A DNA stretch of 64,000 bases from WHSV01 sp050693895 (lineage in GTDB: Bacteria > Actinomycetota > CADDZG01 > WHSQ01). This document shows positions 1-8,038 of this stretch, piece by piece. The stretch spans positions 1 through 64,000 of the forward strand of contig JBOGWS010000080.1 in assembly GCA_050693895.1 (NCBI GenBank). Direction: 5' to 3'. The position numbers were made by a program, and so were the translations under genes. Under the pieces are notes generated by a model. That model made no database searches. It saw only the letters and a program-made list of their open reading frames with translations, and was not told where the DNA came from. How positions within the stretch are numbered: position 1 is the first letter of the stretch; each line of letters starts with the position of its first letter.

Positions 1-19
1 ACCTAGAGACGTGGAATTG

Positions 20-120
20 GTGTGACACAGGTGCCGAAGCCAGTGTCGCCCAGGAGCCGGAGCCGGGTCGGAGAGTGGGACAGAGGTGCCGAAGCCAATG
101 TGGGACAGAGGTGCCGAACT
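20..120. repeat. Three imperfect copies of a short repeat beside the tRNA
   Basis: Near-identical units start at 20, 75 and 100; the core reads GTGgGACAgAGGTGCCGAA, where lower case marks positions that vary. The second and third copies are exactly 25 bp apart. They lie in a non-coding stretch just outside the tRNA gene. I saw no further copy in the window. Their function is unknown; they could be an intergenic repeat family or part of an attachment region. Confidence 0.6.
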
Positions 121-147
121 TTCACACTGGAGCACGACACCTGCGGG

Positions 148-220
148 TGCCCTCGGCAGGATTCGAACCTGCGACACACGGTTTAGGAAACCGATGCTCT
201 ATCCCCTGAGCTACGAGGGC
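148..220 (-). tRNA. tRNA-Arg (anticodon CCU)
   Basis: The reverse strand folds as a standard 73-nt tRNA. The 7-bp acceptor stem is GCCCTCG (214-220) paired with 149-155, with discriminator A at 148. The T arm contains the GGTTCGAATCC signature. The anticodon loop reads TTCCTAA, giving anticodon CCU (complement of 185-187), which decodes AGG. No CCA is encoded: after the discriminator the gene reads CCC, so CCA must be added enzymatically. tRNA-Arg(CCU) genes are common integration sites, but no integrase is visible next to this one. Confidence 0.95.
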
Positions 221-776
221 CACGATCCCCGATTCTAGTGGCGTGCTCCCCGCGACGCCGGCTTGAGCTCCGCTGCCTCGAGCCCTATCAACGCGCTGCT
301 GATCAGATTCTTCCGCGAACCTCAGTCGAAGGACTCGAGAGACAGGCCTGCTGAGTGGATATCACAGGGCCACTTGAGTCATGATCGGATCTTGTGTCCC
401 CATGAATGGCACCGGCTCTTTCCGCTGTCGCATCCCGGTTTGGGAAGGCCGGACGGCTCCGGTACTCTACGGTTCCACGATCGAGGTGAGACATTGGGAC
501 ACGGCCAGACTGCTTCATTCGCATTCTCCATCGCCGCCGGTGCGAACGGCAATTGTGTGGGCAATTTAACCCCGGCGGACCGAGGTGGGAAGCATGATTC
601 GCCACTGTAAGTGGGCAGGTTCACGAAAGCTCCGCCCCGCAATCTCAAACCACCAAGAGAGCTAGGGCCACCGTTGGTCTTGGCTAGTGGACATCGACTT
701 GTCCAAGGTGAGGGTGTTCGAAATCTGGTCACCCGCTCTGAAAATTGTAAACCCCTGGTCGAAGGAAGATATGAAT
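221..776. other. Stretch without a convincing gene
   Basis: Several open frames of 60-117 codons cross this region on both strands, but none has recognisable motifs, a good ribosome binding site or a believable residue composition. The composition is more mixed than in the neighbouring conserved genes. I see no feature here beyond the end of the sulfatase gene at 777. Confidence 0.5.
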
Positions 777-2123
777 CTAGGGACAGGCCGCTCCTGAACA
801 GGTCGACACGGAACGCAGACGAGTCGCCAATTGCGCCGCGTTGGACGGCGGGTCACCAGTATTGAAGCTGTTGTCGAGCTGCCAAGGGTCGTCGGGACCG
901 TAGTACTCCTTGACCGAGGTTCCTGCGTACTCGATGTAGGTCCATGACGGGTTCCATAACGACGTCCATGTCGGTGGAGAGACACCGTTGTTCTCATGCC
1001 AGTATTCGATGAGGATGTCCTCGCGCGACGAACTCAACATGTGTTTGCCGTCGACTGTGTAATTCGGTGTCACACCCACGAGATCATAGACGGTAGGTGC
1101 GATGTCAATCGTGGCGACGATGTTGTCTCGGGCATCTCCTGCCGGTAGTTGTCCGGGCCAGCTAACAAACATGGGGATTCGCACCGACTCGTTGTATGGG
1201 TAGCGTTTGAGAAACAGCTTGTGCTCGTACCACTCGAATCCATTATCTGAGAGGAACACAATTATGGTGTTCTCCTCTCCCAAGGCGTCAAGCCTGTCAA
1301 AGATCGCCTCTCCCATATTGTCGACGGAGATAAGGCTGCGGAGCTGCTTGGCACGGGTTTCTAGCACGTTGGATTTCTTGGTGGACGTGTTCTGCACGTA
1401 GGTAGGTTTGTCCGAACGGTCCGCCTCCAGCGTCGCTGGACTGTCTTCGAAGGCCGGGATCGTGGCATTCGCGTGCTGGGTGTCCGGTGTATAGGGCTTG
1501 TGAGGTGCCCACGGGTGTACGTACATCAACCACGGCGTTGAGTCGCTCCGCTCAAAATCGTTCAGGAAGCCGATGGCCCTGTCTCGGATGAAGTCGGTCG
1601 AATACTGGTTGGTCGATACACTCTGCCCGTTGACGTTAAAGGTTGATCCGAAGTAGCCATAATTAGTGAATGTCGCCCAGCGGTCGAAGTTGGGTGGATT
1701 CGCTCCCCAACCATTCAAGAACTTGCCGGTAATGGCTGTTGAGTATCCATTCTGACGAAGCTGATATTGGATACTACGTTGCTGCTCGCTTACCTTCCAG
1801 CTCTTCCCGGCATTGAATCGTGTCCCATGATTGTGTGAGTACAACCCGCTGAAGGTCGAGATTCTCGACGGACAGCATAGAGGTTGGGTGGCCACAGCAT
1901 TGCGGAATTCGGTCCCGCCTTCGCGAACCTTCGCCATTATCTTCGGCATCATTTTGTAGGTATCCGCCGACGCTCTTTGGTCATCGGTCATGATGACGAG
2001 GATGTTGGGTCGCTCGACCGCAGCGGCCTGTGCGTTCGGCGCCCCGGTGGACGACGGTCGTTCGAACAGCAAAACGAAGCCCAAGGTCAGAACGAGAGTG
2101 ATACGAAGCGCCAGCGTCAACAT
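777..2123 (-). CDS. Secreted or membrane-anchored sulfatase
   Basis: A 448-residue sulfatase of the alkaline-phosphatase superfamily, which hydrolyses sulfate esters outside the membrane. Residues 1-20 are a hydrophobic signal or anchor, followed by an Ala/Pro-rich linker. The catalytic core begins at PNILVIMTDDQR (D47 and D48 are metal ligands). The sulfatase signature C83-C-P-S-R87 follows, where C83 would be converted to formylglycine; the GLYSHNHG continuation is typical of the family. The start at 2123 is chosen over an in-frame start at 2405 because it gives the signal peptide directly and has a G-rich ribosome binding site. The gene stands alone, with no sulfatase-maturating enzyme beside it. 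The substrate cannot be told; aryl, choline or glycan sulfates are all possible. Confidence 0.85.
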   Translation of the reverse strand: MLTLALRITLVLTLGFVLLFERPSSTGAPNAQAAAVERPNILVIMTDDQRASADTYKMMPKIMAKVREGGTEFRNAVATQPLCCPSRISTFSGLYSHNHGTRFNAGKSWKVSEQQRSIQYQLRQNGYSTAITGKFLNGWGANPPNFDRWATFTNYGYFGSTFNVNGQSVSTNQYSTDFIRDRAIGFLNDFERSDSTPWLMYVHPWAPHKPYTPDTQHANATIPAFEDSPATLEADRSDKPTYVQNTSTKKSNVLETRAKQLRSLISVDNMGEAIFDRLDALGEENTIIVFLSDNGFEWYEHKLFLKRYPYNESVRIPMFVSWPGQLPAGDARDNIVATIDIAPTVYDLVGVTPNYTVDGKHMLSSSREDILIEYWHENNGVSPPTWTSLWNPSWTYIEYAGTSVKEYYGPDDPWQLDNSFNTGDPPSNAAQLATRLRSVSTCSGAACP

Positions 2124-2645
2124 GTAACCGACCCCCCCAGATCGACACATCCGAATCTCATGTAACAACAGATGAAAGTGTGTCGAAAGGGTGCTTCGGC
2201 TCCTCATTCCAATGAGTTTTCTGTGTGGGTGAAAGGTCAATCGTTTTTCTTTGTCGGATCGTCGGGCTCCTGGGGACCAGGAGAACTTGAGCTGCGCGAT
2301 GGTTCCTTTGCGCGAGTCCAAGTAACACTCCCGAGAACAGCCTCTCGTCAACGCGCTGCTCGGAGTGTTTTCGCAGAAGATAGGTGGCAGAGCACCAGAG
2401 CGCACCGGCCCGTCTGCAACCTGTGGTTTCCTCGAAATCTCGAAGCAGGAGGCTCCAGGGACGGCAGGAATGGTCCGACCGGTGCCGGGCAGCTAGAGTG
2501 GGCGAGCCGGTTCAGACCGGTGTTTACTTCGATGCATTTTGCGACTGATTCGGTGCAGCCGACGGGGGGTGGAGTTGCGCTCGTGTGGATTGTCGTATCT
2601 GGATGGCTGGGGCGACCCCATTTCGCGGGCCCTGGGTTGCGCTGA
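2124..2645. other. Intergenic region between sulfatase and oxidase operon
   Basis: About 520 bases between divergently transcribed genes. An open frame 2172-2645 (+) runs into a stop directly before the oxidase subunit II start, but its protein shows no motif and mostly out-of-frame-looking composition. The promoters of both flanking units must lie here; I cannot place them with confidence. Confidence 0.45.
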
Positions 2646-3599
2646 ATGAGACCGCTTGCCGACGGAAGTCTCGACCCTCAGGGTCCGGCCGCCCGGACGA
2701 TCGCCGACCTCTGGTGGATCATGCTCGGGCTCGGCGCGGTGGTGTTCGTCGTGTTCGCCGTTGCGCTGGCCCTCGGTTTGTTCCGACGGCGCCCTCACTC
2801 GGGCGACGGATCCAGTAACCAAGCCTCGAGCGCTTCCGGTCGCTGGTTCGCGGTCGTGGGCGTCGTGTTGCCGGCGGTCGTGGTGGTCGTCGTGCTGGCC
2901 GCCACGGTCGTTGCAATGCGGGCCGTTCCCAACTCGCCCTCGGGTTCGCCCGGCGCGCTCAAGATCGAGATCATCGGGCACCAGTGGTGGTGGGAGGTCC
3001 GCTATTCCGAGGAAGGATTCACGACGGCCAACGAACTCCATATTCCTGTCGGCCGGCCCGTCACCCTTCGATTGAGCGCAACGGATGTGATTCACAGCTT
3101 CTGGGTGCCGAGGCTGGCTGGGAAGATCGACATGCTTCCCGACGGAACCAACACGATGGTTCTCGAGGCCGATGCGCCCGGCGAGCACTCCAGTCAATGC
3201 GCCGAGTTCTGCGGTATCGGGCACGCCAACATGGCATTGACCGTCGTGGCGGAACCTGAGCAAGAGTTCCTGTCATGGGTGGCCGCACGTCAACGACCGA
3301 CGGAAGAACCCTCCGGGGAGACCGAGCAGAGGGGACTGGACGTGTTCATGGCGTCGGAGTGCGCCGACTGCCACACCATCCGGGGTGCTTCCGAGGCCGA
3401 TGCAGCCGACGGGCCTGATCTCACGCACTTCGCCGACCGGCCCGATCTCGGCGCGACTTTCCTGCCGAATACGCGCGCGAACCTGGCCGACTGGATCAGA
3501 GATCCCCATGAGATAAAGCCCGGCGTCAAGATGCCCGCGACGGAACTCTCCGAAGAGGAGCTCGATGCGCTACTCGACTATCTGGAGGGTCTCGAGTGA
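2646..3599 (+). CDS. ctaC: Cytochrome c oxidase subunit II with fused cytochrome c domain
   Basis: A 317-residue subunit II of a haem-copper oxidase, accepting electrons at the CuA site and passing them to subunit I. Two membrane helices lie at about 23-45 and 68-91. A GHQWWWEVRY box follows (111-120). The CuA ligands are H150, C185, E187, C189, H193 and M196. A C-terminal cytochrome c domain has the haem site C239-A-D-C242-H243 and a probable axial M296, making this a caa3-type subunit II. An in-frame TGA sits directly before the ATG at 2646. The N terminus has no lipobox, unlike many bacterial subunit II proteins. It is the first gene of a tightly coupled operon; its stop overlaps the next start. 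Confidence 0.95.
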   Translation: MRPLADGSLDPQGPAARTIADLWWIMLGLGAVVFVVFAVALALGLFRRRPHSGDGSSNQASSASGRWFAVVGVVLPAVVVVVVLAATVVAMRAVPNSPSGSPGALKIEIIGHQWWWEVRYSEEGFTTANELHIPVGRPVTLRLSATDVIHSFWVPRLAGKIDMLPDGTNTMVLEADAPGEHSSQCAEFCGIGHANMALTVVAEPEQEFLSWVAARQRPTEEPSGETEQRGLDVFMASECADCHTIRGASEADAADGPDLTHFADRPDLGATFLPNTRANLADWIRDPHEIKPGVKMPATELSEEELDALLDYLEGLE

Positions 3600-6157
3600 T
3601 CGAGTCGAAGGGCAAAGGTCCTTCCGTCGAGGCAACCCCCTCCGTTCGCGAGCCCGTTACGCACGACGACTTGAACCGTCTCTGGGCGGATCCACCGGGG
3701 CTCTGGGGTCAGCTCAGGGGCGTCCAGAACGACAAGATCGGCACTCGGCTCGTCCTCACCGGTTTCTTCTTTTTGCTTCTCGGTGGAAGCTTCGACTCGG
3801 TTCTGATGCGTATCCAACTGGCGGTTCCCGAGAACTCGCTTATCAGCGCAGAGCTCTACAACGAACTGTTCACCAATCACGGCTCCGTGACGATGTTCCT
3901 GGTGATCCTGCCGATCTTCGAGGGCTTTGCGATCTTGTTGTTGCCCCTGCTCCTCGGGACGCGCGAGATGCCCTTCCCCCGGCTGGGTGCCTTCTCGTAC
4001 TGGACCTTCCTGATGGGCGGCCTCCTGTACTACAGCAGCACGCTGTTTCGGCTCGTGCCCAACGCCGGATGGTTCGCTTACACGCCTCTGAGCGGCCCGG
4101 AGTTCTCGCCGGACCTCGCTTTGGACTTCTGGATCCTCGGACTCGGCGTTGCCGAGGTCGGAGCGATTGCGGCCGGAGTGGAGATCATCATTGGGGTGCT
4201 CAAGATGAGAGCTCCCGGGATGACGCTTACACGGCTGCCGTTGTTCGCGTGGGCTGCGCTAGTGATGGCTTTCATGATCCTGTTCGCTTTCACGCCGTTG
4301 ATCATCGGTAGCCTTCTTTTGGAGCTCGATCGTGGCTTCGGCACTCAGTTCTTCAACCCCGATCAAGGCGGAAGCTCGCTGTTATGGCAGCACTTGTTCT
4401 GGATCTTCGGGCACCCCGAAGTCTATATCCAGTTCGTGCCGGCAGCCGGAGTGGTATCGATGATCCTGCCCGTGTTCATGCGCCGCAAGATCGTCGGCTA
4501 CACATGGCTCGTCGGTGCATTTGTTGCGGTCGGCTTTCTGTCCTTCGCGCTGTGGGCACACCACATGTTTGCCGTGGGCCTGCCTCCTCTCGTCCTTAGC
4601 TTCTTCGCCGGGGCGAGCATGGCGATCGCCATCCCCGCCGGCATCCAGTTCTTCTCCTGGGTTGCCACCATCTGGTCGGGAGGGAAGCCGTTGTGGCGGA
4701 CGCCATTCTTGTTCGTGCTGGGATTCCTCATCATTTTCATCATCGGAGGGATCACGGGCGTGATGGTCGCCTCGCCACCCTTCGATCTCCAATCTCACGA
4801 CACCCACTTCGTGGTCGCACACCTTCACTACGTGCTCATCGGTGGCGTCGCGTTCCCGATCTTCGCGGGCGTTTACTACTGGTTCCCGAAGTTCACAGGG
4901 AAGCTGCTCGACGAGCGCCTCGGAAGGTGGAACTTCTGGTTGTTGTTCGTCGGTGTCAATGTGACATTCTTCCCGATGCACATCGTCGGGCTCTTGGGGA
5001 TGCCCCGCCGGGTTTACACGTACGACGCCGACTTCGGTTGGGGCATCTACAACCTGATCTCTACCGCAGGCGTGTTGCTCCTCATCGTTCCCGGCATAGC
5101 CATTTTCGTCTTGAACGTCATCCGCAGCTATCGACGAGGAGAGCCTGCGGGGAACAATCCGTGGGGCGCCGACAGTCTCGAGTGGGCCACGACCTCGCCC
5201 CCTGCCGAGCACGGATGGTCGGTCCTTCCCATCGTCCGCAGCCGTCACCCCCTATGGGATCAGGACGACCTCCACCGCGGGGACGCGCGCATGGAGCGGT
5301 TTGTCAACGCGTTGTCCGAGTGGCCGCTTCGCTGGCGGGCGGCCGTGATCGTGGGCACCGCGAACGGACGACCTCAGGAGGTCTTCCGCGTCTCCGACCC
5401 CTCGAGCTGGCCGTTGTTCGCGGCGGGTGGAGTAGTGCTCATCTTCATCGCCGAACTCGTAAAGTTTCGATGGGGGGCAGCCGTCGGCGCTCTTGTGATC
5501 ATCGGGTCGGCGATCATGTGGAACTGGCCGCAAGTCCCACCCATGACCGTCGATGAAGAGGATGCCTTCGAGCGTGAGCATCACGTCGCGGTCAATGCCG
5601 GGGGAAGCGTCGTAGTGGCTGCGTGGGGGATGGGCCTTGCGATCCTTTTCGTCGCCATCGCGTTCGGCGCTCTTTTGCTGGGCTACTTCTACTTGCGACT
5701 AGAGAACCCGCAGTGGCCGCCCTCCGGCGTGGCAGAGCCAAGCTTCATGCTGGCCGGAATCGCTGCTGCGCTGGTGGTCGTCGGCGGAATAGCGATCCAC
5801 CTTGCCCTCCAGCGGCTCAGGGCCGCCAACCAACGTGGGTTCATCATGGGGCTCGTCAGCGCGGTGCTTCTAGCGGTTGCCGGGTTGGTGGTTCAGGCCT
5901 TCGATCTCGCGCGGGTCGAGTTCGGCGGCACCGAACACGCGTTCGGATCGATCTTTTTCACCCTTGCGGGATTCGCAACGACGGTCCTGGGAGCAGCAAT
6001 CATCATGGGCGCAATGACGTTGTTCTGGTCTTGGCGCGGTCAGTACACCGCGCGTCGTCATGCGAACGTTGCCAACATAGTGAGGTTCTGGACGGCAGCG
6101 CTCATCGTATGGGTCATCACCTTCGGCACGATCTATCTGGGACCACACCTGACATGA
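3596..6157 (+). CDS. ctaD-ctaE: Cytochrome c oxidase subunit I fused to subunit III
   Basis: An 853-residue integral membrane protein. The N-terminal two thirds is subunit I, the oxygen-reducing proton pump. H95 and H411 are the low-spin haem ligands, H409 the haem a3 ligand, and H273, H322 and H323 hold CuB, with the cross-linked tyrosine Y277 and pump glutamate E275 in GHPEVY. The last about 200 residues form a five-helix subunit III-like domain. Subunit I+III fusion is known from caa3 oxidases such as that of Thermus. The usual D-channel residues are altered: Asp132 of the Rhodobacter enzyme aligns with E124, Asn139 with G131, and the Asn121 position is hydrophobic. The GTG start at 3596 overlaps the stop of subunit II by four bases. 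Confidence 0.95.
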   Translation: MIESKGKGPSVEATPSVREPVTHDDLNRLWADPPGLWGQLRGVQNDKIGTRLVLTGFFFLLLGGSFDSVLMRIQLAVPENSLISAELYNELFTNHGSVTMFLVILPIFEGFAILLLPLLLGTREMPFPRLGAFSYWTFLMGGLLYYSSTLFRLVPNAGWFAYTPLSGPEFSPDLALDFWILGLGVAEVGAIAAGVEIIIGVLKMRAPGMTLTRLPLFAWAALVMAFMILFAFTPLIIGSLLLELDRGFGTQFFNPDQGGSSLLWQHLFWIFGHPEVYIQFVPAAGVVSMILPVFMRRKIVGYTWLVGAFVAVGFLSFALWAHHMFAVGLPPLVLSFFAGASMAIAIPAGIQFFSWVATIWSGGKPLWRTPFLFVLGFLIIFIIGGITGVMVASPPFDLQSHDTHFVVAHLHYVLIGGVAFPIFAGVYYWFPKFTGKLLDERLGRWNFWLLFVGVNVTFFPMHIVGLLGMPRRVYTYDADFGWGIYNLISTAGVLLLIVPGIAIFVLNVIRSYRRGEPAGNNPWGADSLEWATTSPPAEHGWSVLPIVRSRHPLWDQDDLHRGDARMERFVNALSEWPLRWRAAVIVGTANGRPQEVFRVSDPSSWPLFAAGGVVLIFIAELVKFRWGAAVGALVIIGSAIMWNWPQVPPMTVDEEDAFEREHHVAVNAGGSVVVAAWGMGLAILFVAIAFGALLLGYFYLRLENPQWPPSGVAEPSFMLAGIAAALVVVGGIAIHLALQRLRAANQRGFIMGLVSAVLLAVAGLVVQAFDLARVEFGGTEHAFGSIFFTLAGFATTVLGAAIIMGAMTLFWSWRGQYTARRHANVANIVRFWTAALIVWVITFGTIYLGPHLT

Positions 6158-6627
6158 CCCCTCGCAATGGCACCGGTGGTGGCGGCGGCGCGAGAACGTC
6201 GGTGGAGGGGACGCCGGTTGCGGTAGACGTTTCCCCTGACCGACGAGCGCGCGTCGCCCTTGCCGCGTTCCTCGGGGGCCCCGTGACGGCGCTGACACAT
6301 TTCATGCTCGTTTACCTCGTCGTGGAGGCGGGTTGCACGGGTGACGGTCCTGGACTTCGAGCTTTCGATCCGCCGGTTACTGACATAGTGACGCTGGCAG
6401 TCACCGCGCTCGCGGGAGTCGCTTGTCTCGGCTTCGCCGCGTGGAACCTGTCCCGGTGGCGAGGTCGGAGCCGAGACGAAAACGATGAACCCGGTGATCG
6501 ATCCGATGATCTCGAGGCTCCGGATCCGGGAGGTTCGTTGGCTCTGTCCGGGCTCCTCCTTGCGTTGCTCTCGCTAGTAACGGTCTTGTTCGTCGGTCTT
6601 CCCGCGTTGTTCCTACCCGCATGTTGA
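6154..6627 (+). CDS. Small membrane protein of the oxidase operon
   Basis: A 157-residue protein with three predicted membrane helices (about 32-54, 69-94 and 130-155) separated by a hydrophilic acidic loop, and a Gly-rich N terminus. The ATG at 6154 overlaps the subunit I+III stop as ATGA, and its own stop overlaps the ctaG start. This tight coupling between core subunits and an assembly factor suggests a role in oxidase structure or assembly. I do not recognise the family. It may be an accessory subunit comparable in position to the small subunit IV of actinobacterial oxidases, but no motif proves that. Confidence 0.75.
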   Translation: MTPRNGTGGGGGARTSVEGTPVAVDVSPDRRARVALAAFLGGPVTALTHFMLVYLVVEAGCTGDGPGLRAFDPPVTDIVTLAVTALAGVACLGFAAWNLSRWRGRSRDENDEPGDRSDDLEAPDPGGSLALSGLLLALLSLVTVLFVGLPALFLPAC

Positions 6628-7469
6628 GCCTCGCCCATGGCGGCCAACCACCGGAACCTCACGATCTGTGGGCGGCCTGGGATCTGAGTCTCCCGTTGGT
6701 TCTCGGGTTGGTCGCCGCGGCGTGGTTCTACGCGCGCGGCCGCGCCACAAAGAGGCGGAGCGATGCGGAGATCTTGAGAACGGGTTGCTTCGCCGGCGCC
6801 CTCCTGGCCATCGGCATAGCGTTGATTTCACCCCTGAATGCTCTGTCCGATGCCCTGGCGTCCGCGCACATGGTCCAGCATGTGCTGCTTGTGCTCGTCG
6901 CGGCACCGTTGCTGACCCTGAGCGCTCCCTCCGCGACGCTCCTGCGAGGAACTCCAAGCCCTCTCAACAAAGCGATGGGACCGTGGCGGGGGCGGCTAGG
7001 TCAGATGTGGCGCCGTCTGCCCATGGTGCGTGATGTGACGGCCCTTTGGCTGCTTAACACGGGGACGCTGTGGTTCTGGCATGCAGCGCTTCCTTATGAG
7101 GTGGCGCTCGACAACGAGATCGCCCATGTCACGGAGCACGTCACCTTTTTCGTCACAGCCCTGTTGTTCTGGCGCATGGTCATCGGGGTTCGGGCGACGG
7201 AGCGAGTCCCGCAGGGTTTGGGGGCGATGCTCGTGTTCGCAATGGCCCTGCAGAGCGGCTTTCTATCGCTCCTACTTACCTTTGCGCGCACGCCGTGGTA
7301 CTCGAGCTACGCCACTACGACGAGAGCATGGGGGCTAGAGCCACTAGCGGACCAACAACTCGCCGGGGTGATCATGTGGATCCCAGCCGGTTTGGTCTAC
7401 CTCGGGGTCGCGTTGGCTCTGTTCGTCTCATGGATTCGAAGCTCCGATCCTGAGGATGTCCCCGCGTGA
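6621..7469 (+). CDS. ctaG: caa3-type cytochrome oxidase assembly factor CtaG
   Basis: A 282-residue polytopic membrane protein with seven or so helices. The motif SPLNALSDALASAHMVQHVLL at about 73-93 and the later HVTEHVTFF segment are hallmarks of the Caa3_CtaG family; the conserved histidines are thought to handle copper for assembly of the oxidase. The ATG at 6621 lies inside the end of the preceding gene, so translation is coupled. As the last gene of the oxidase operon it is followed by a hairpin at its stop codon. The assignment is strong from motif and context; copper handling is family knowledge rather than something visible here. Confidence 0.9.
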   Translation: MLSLAHGGQPPEPHDLWAAWDLSLPLVLGLVAAAWFYARGRATKRRSDAEILRTGCFAGALLAIGIALISPLNALSDALASAHMVQHVLLVLVAAPLLTLSAPSATLLRGTPSPLNKAMGPWRGRLGQMWRRLPMVRDVTALWLLNTGTLWFWHAALPYEVALDNEIAHVTEHVTFFVTALLFWRMVIGVRATERVPQGLGAMLVFAMALQSGFLSLLLTFARTPWYSSYATTTRAWGLEPLADQQLAGVIMWIPAGLVYLGVALALFVSWIRSSDPEDVPA

Positions 7470-7486
7470 CTAAGCAAACGCGGGGA
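7459..7486 (+). terminator. Hairpin at the end of the oxidase operon
   Basis: The arms CCCCGCGT (7460-7467) and ACGCGGGG (7478-7485) are perfectly complementary, extended by one T-A pair, with a 10-nt loop that contains the ctaG stop codon. No U-tract follows, so it is at best a weak or Rho-aided terminator, or an mRNA-stabilising hairpin. Confidence 0.45.
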
Positions 7487-7639
7487 TACATACGCAGTAG
7501 CTGATCGAAGGATTCCATTCAGTCCCTTTCAAGATGTGCCGCTTCCACCTGAGCCTCGAATCGAGCAACTTTTCTTTGTGCCCGGCGAGGTCGAAGCGTT
7601 CTCCACCCAGCGTGCCCCAGGAATGACAGACTGTCCGGC

Positions 7640-7893
7640 ATGACCGGATCAGATTCCAAGGCAGACCTTCAGCGTTATCTGCAGACCGCTCGAGACGCCC
7701 TGCTGTGGAAACTCGACGGGCTCTCGGAGTACGACCTACGTCGCTCATCGACGGGGCCGTGGGGCTGCGCGAAGGCAACGACAACATGGCTCCAGGAGAC
7801 GAGGAGTGGTGGGAGAGCTACCGGAGCCGACTGGAAGACGTGGCGCGGAAAGTCGATCGAGTCCGAGCTCGGCTCGTGAATGAGGGTCCCTAA
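7640..7893 (+). pseudogene. DUF664/DinB-family remnant with internal deletion
   Basis: The first about 35 codons (MTGSDSKADLQRYLQTARDA and on to SEYDLRR) match the start of actinobacterial DUF664/DinB-like proteins, the family of mycothiol-dependent transferases. At about 7738-7746 the reading frame changes, and from SLIDGAVGLREGNDN to the stop at 7893 the sequence matches the usual C terminus of the same family (DGAVG..NDNM.PGDE.WW). The central part, including the metal-binding histidines, is missing. An internal deletion that also shifted the frame explains this best. The intact family is about 160-180 residues; only 85 codons remain. No function is expected. Confidence 0.7.
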
Positions 7894-8038
7894 CCATCGA
7901 TCGATGTGTACGCGGACCCAACGGCGCGGCATCGTGGATCCATGTTTATTCCGATTGTTCCGATTCGGTGGACACTGGAACACTCCCCCCAAATCGGAGC
8001 TGAGGGTCAGTGGGCGCCGAACCTTCACGCGTTACGCG

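Noticed and set aside
2172..2645. A 157-codon frame ending one codon before oxidase subunit II
   Set aside because: It ends in a TGA directly before the ATG and has no motif, signal peptide or ribosome binding site; it is probably intergenic.
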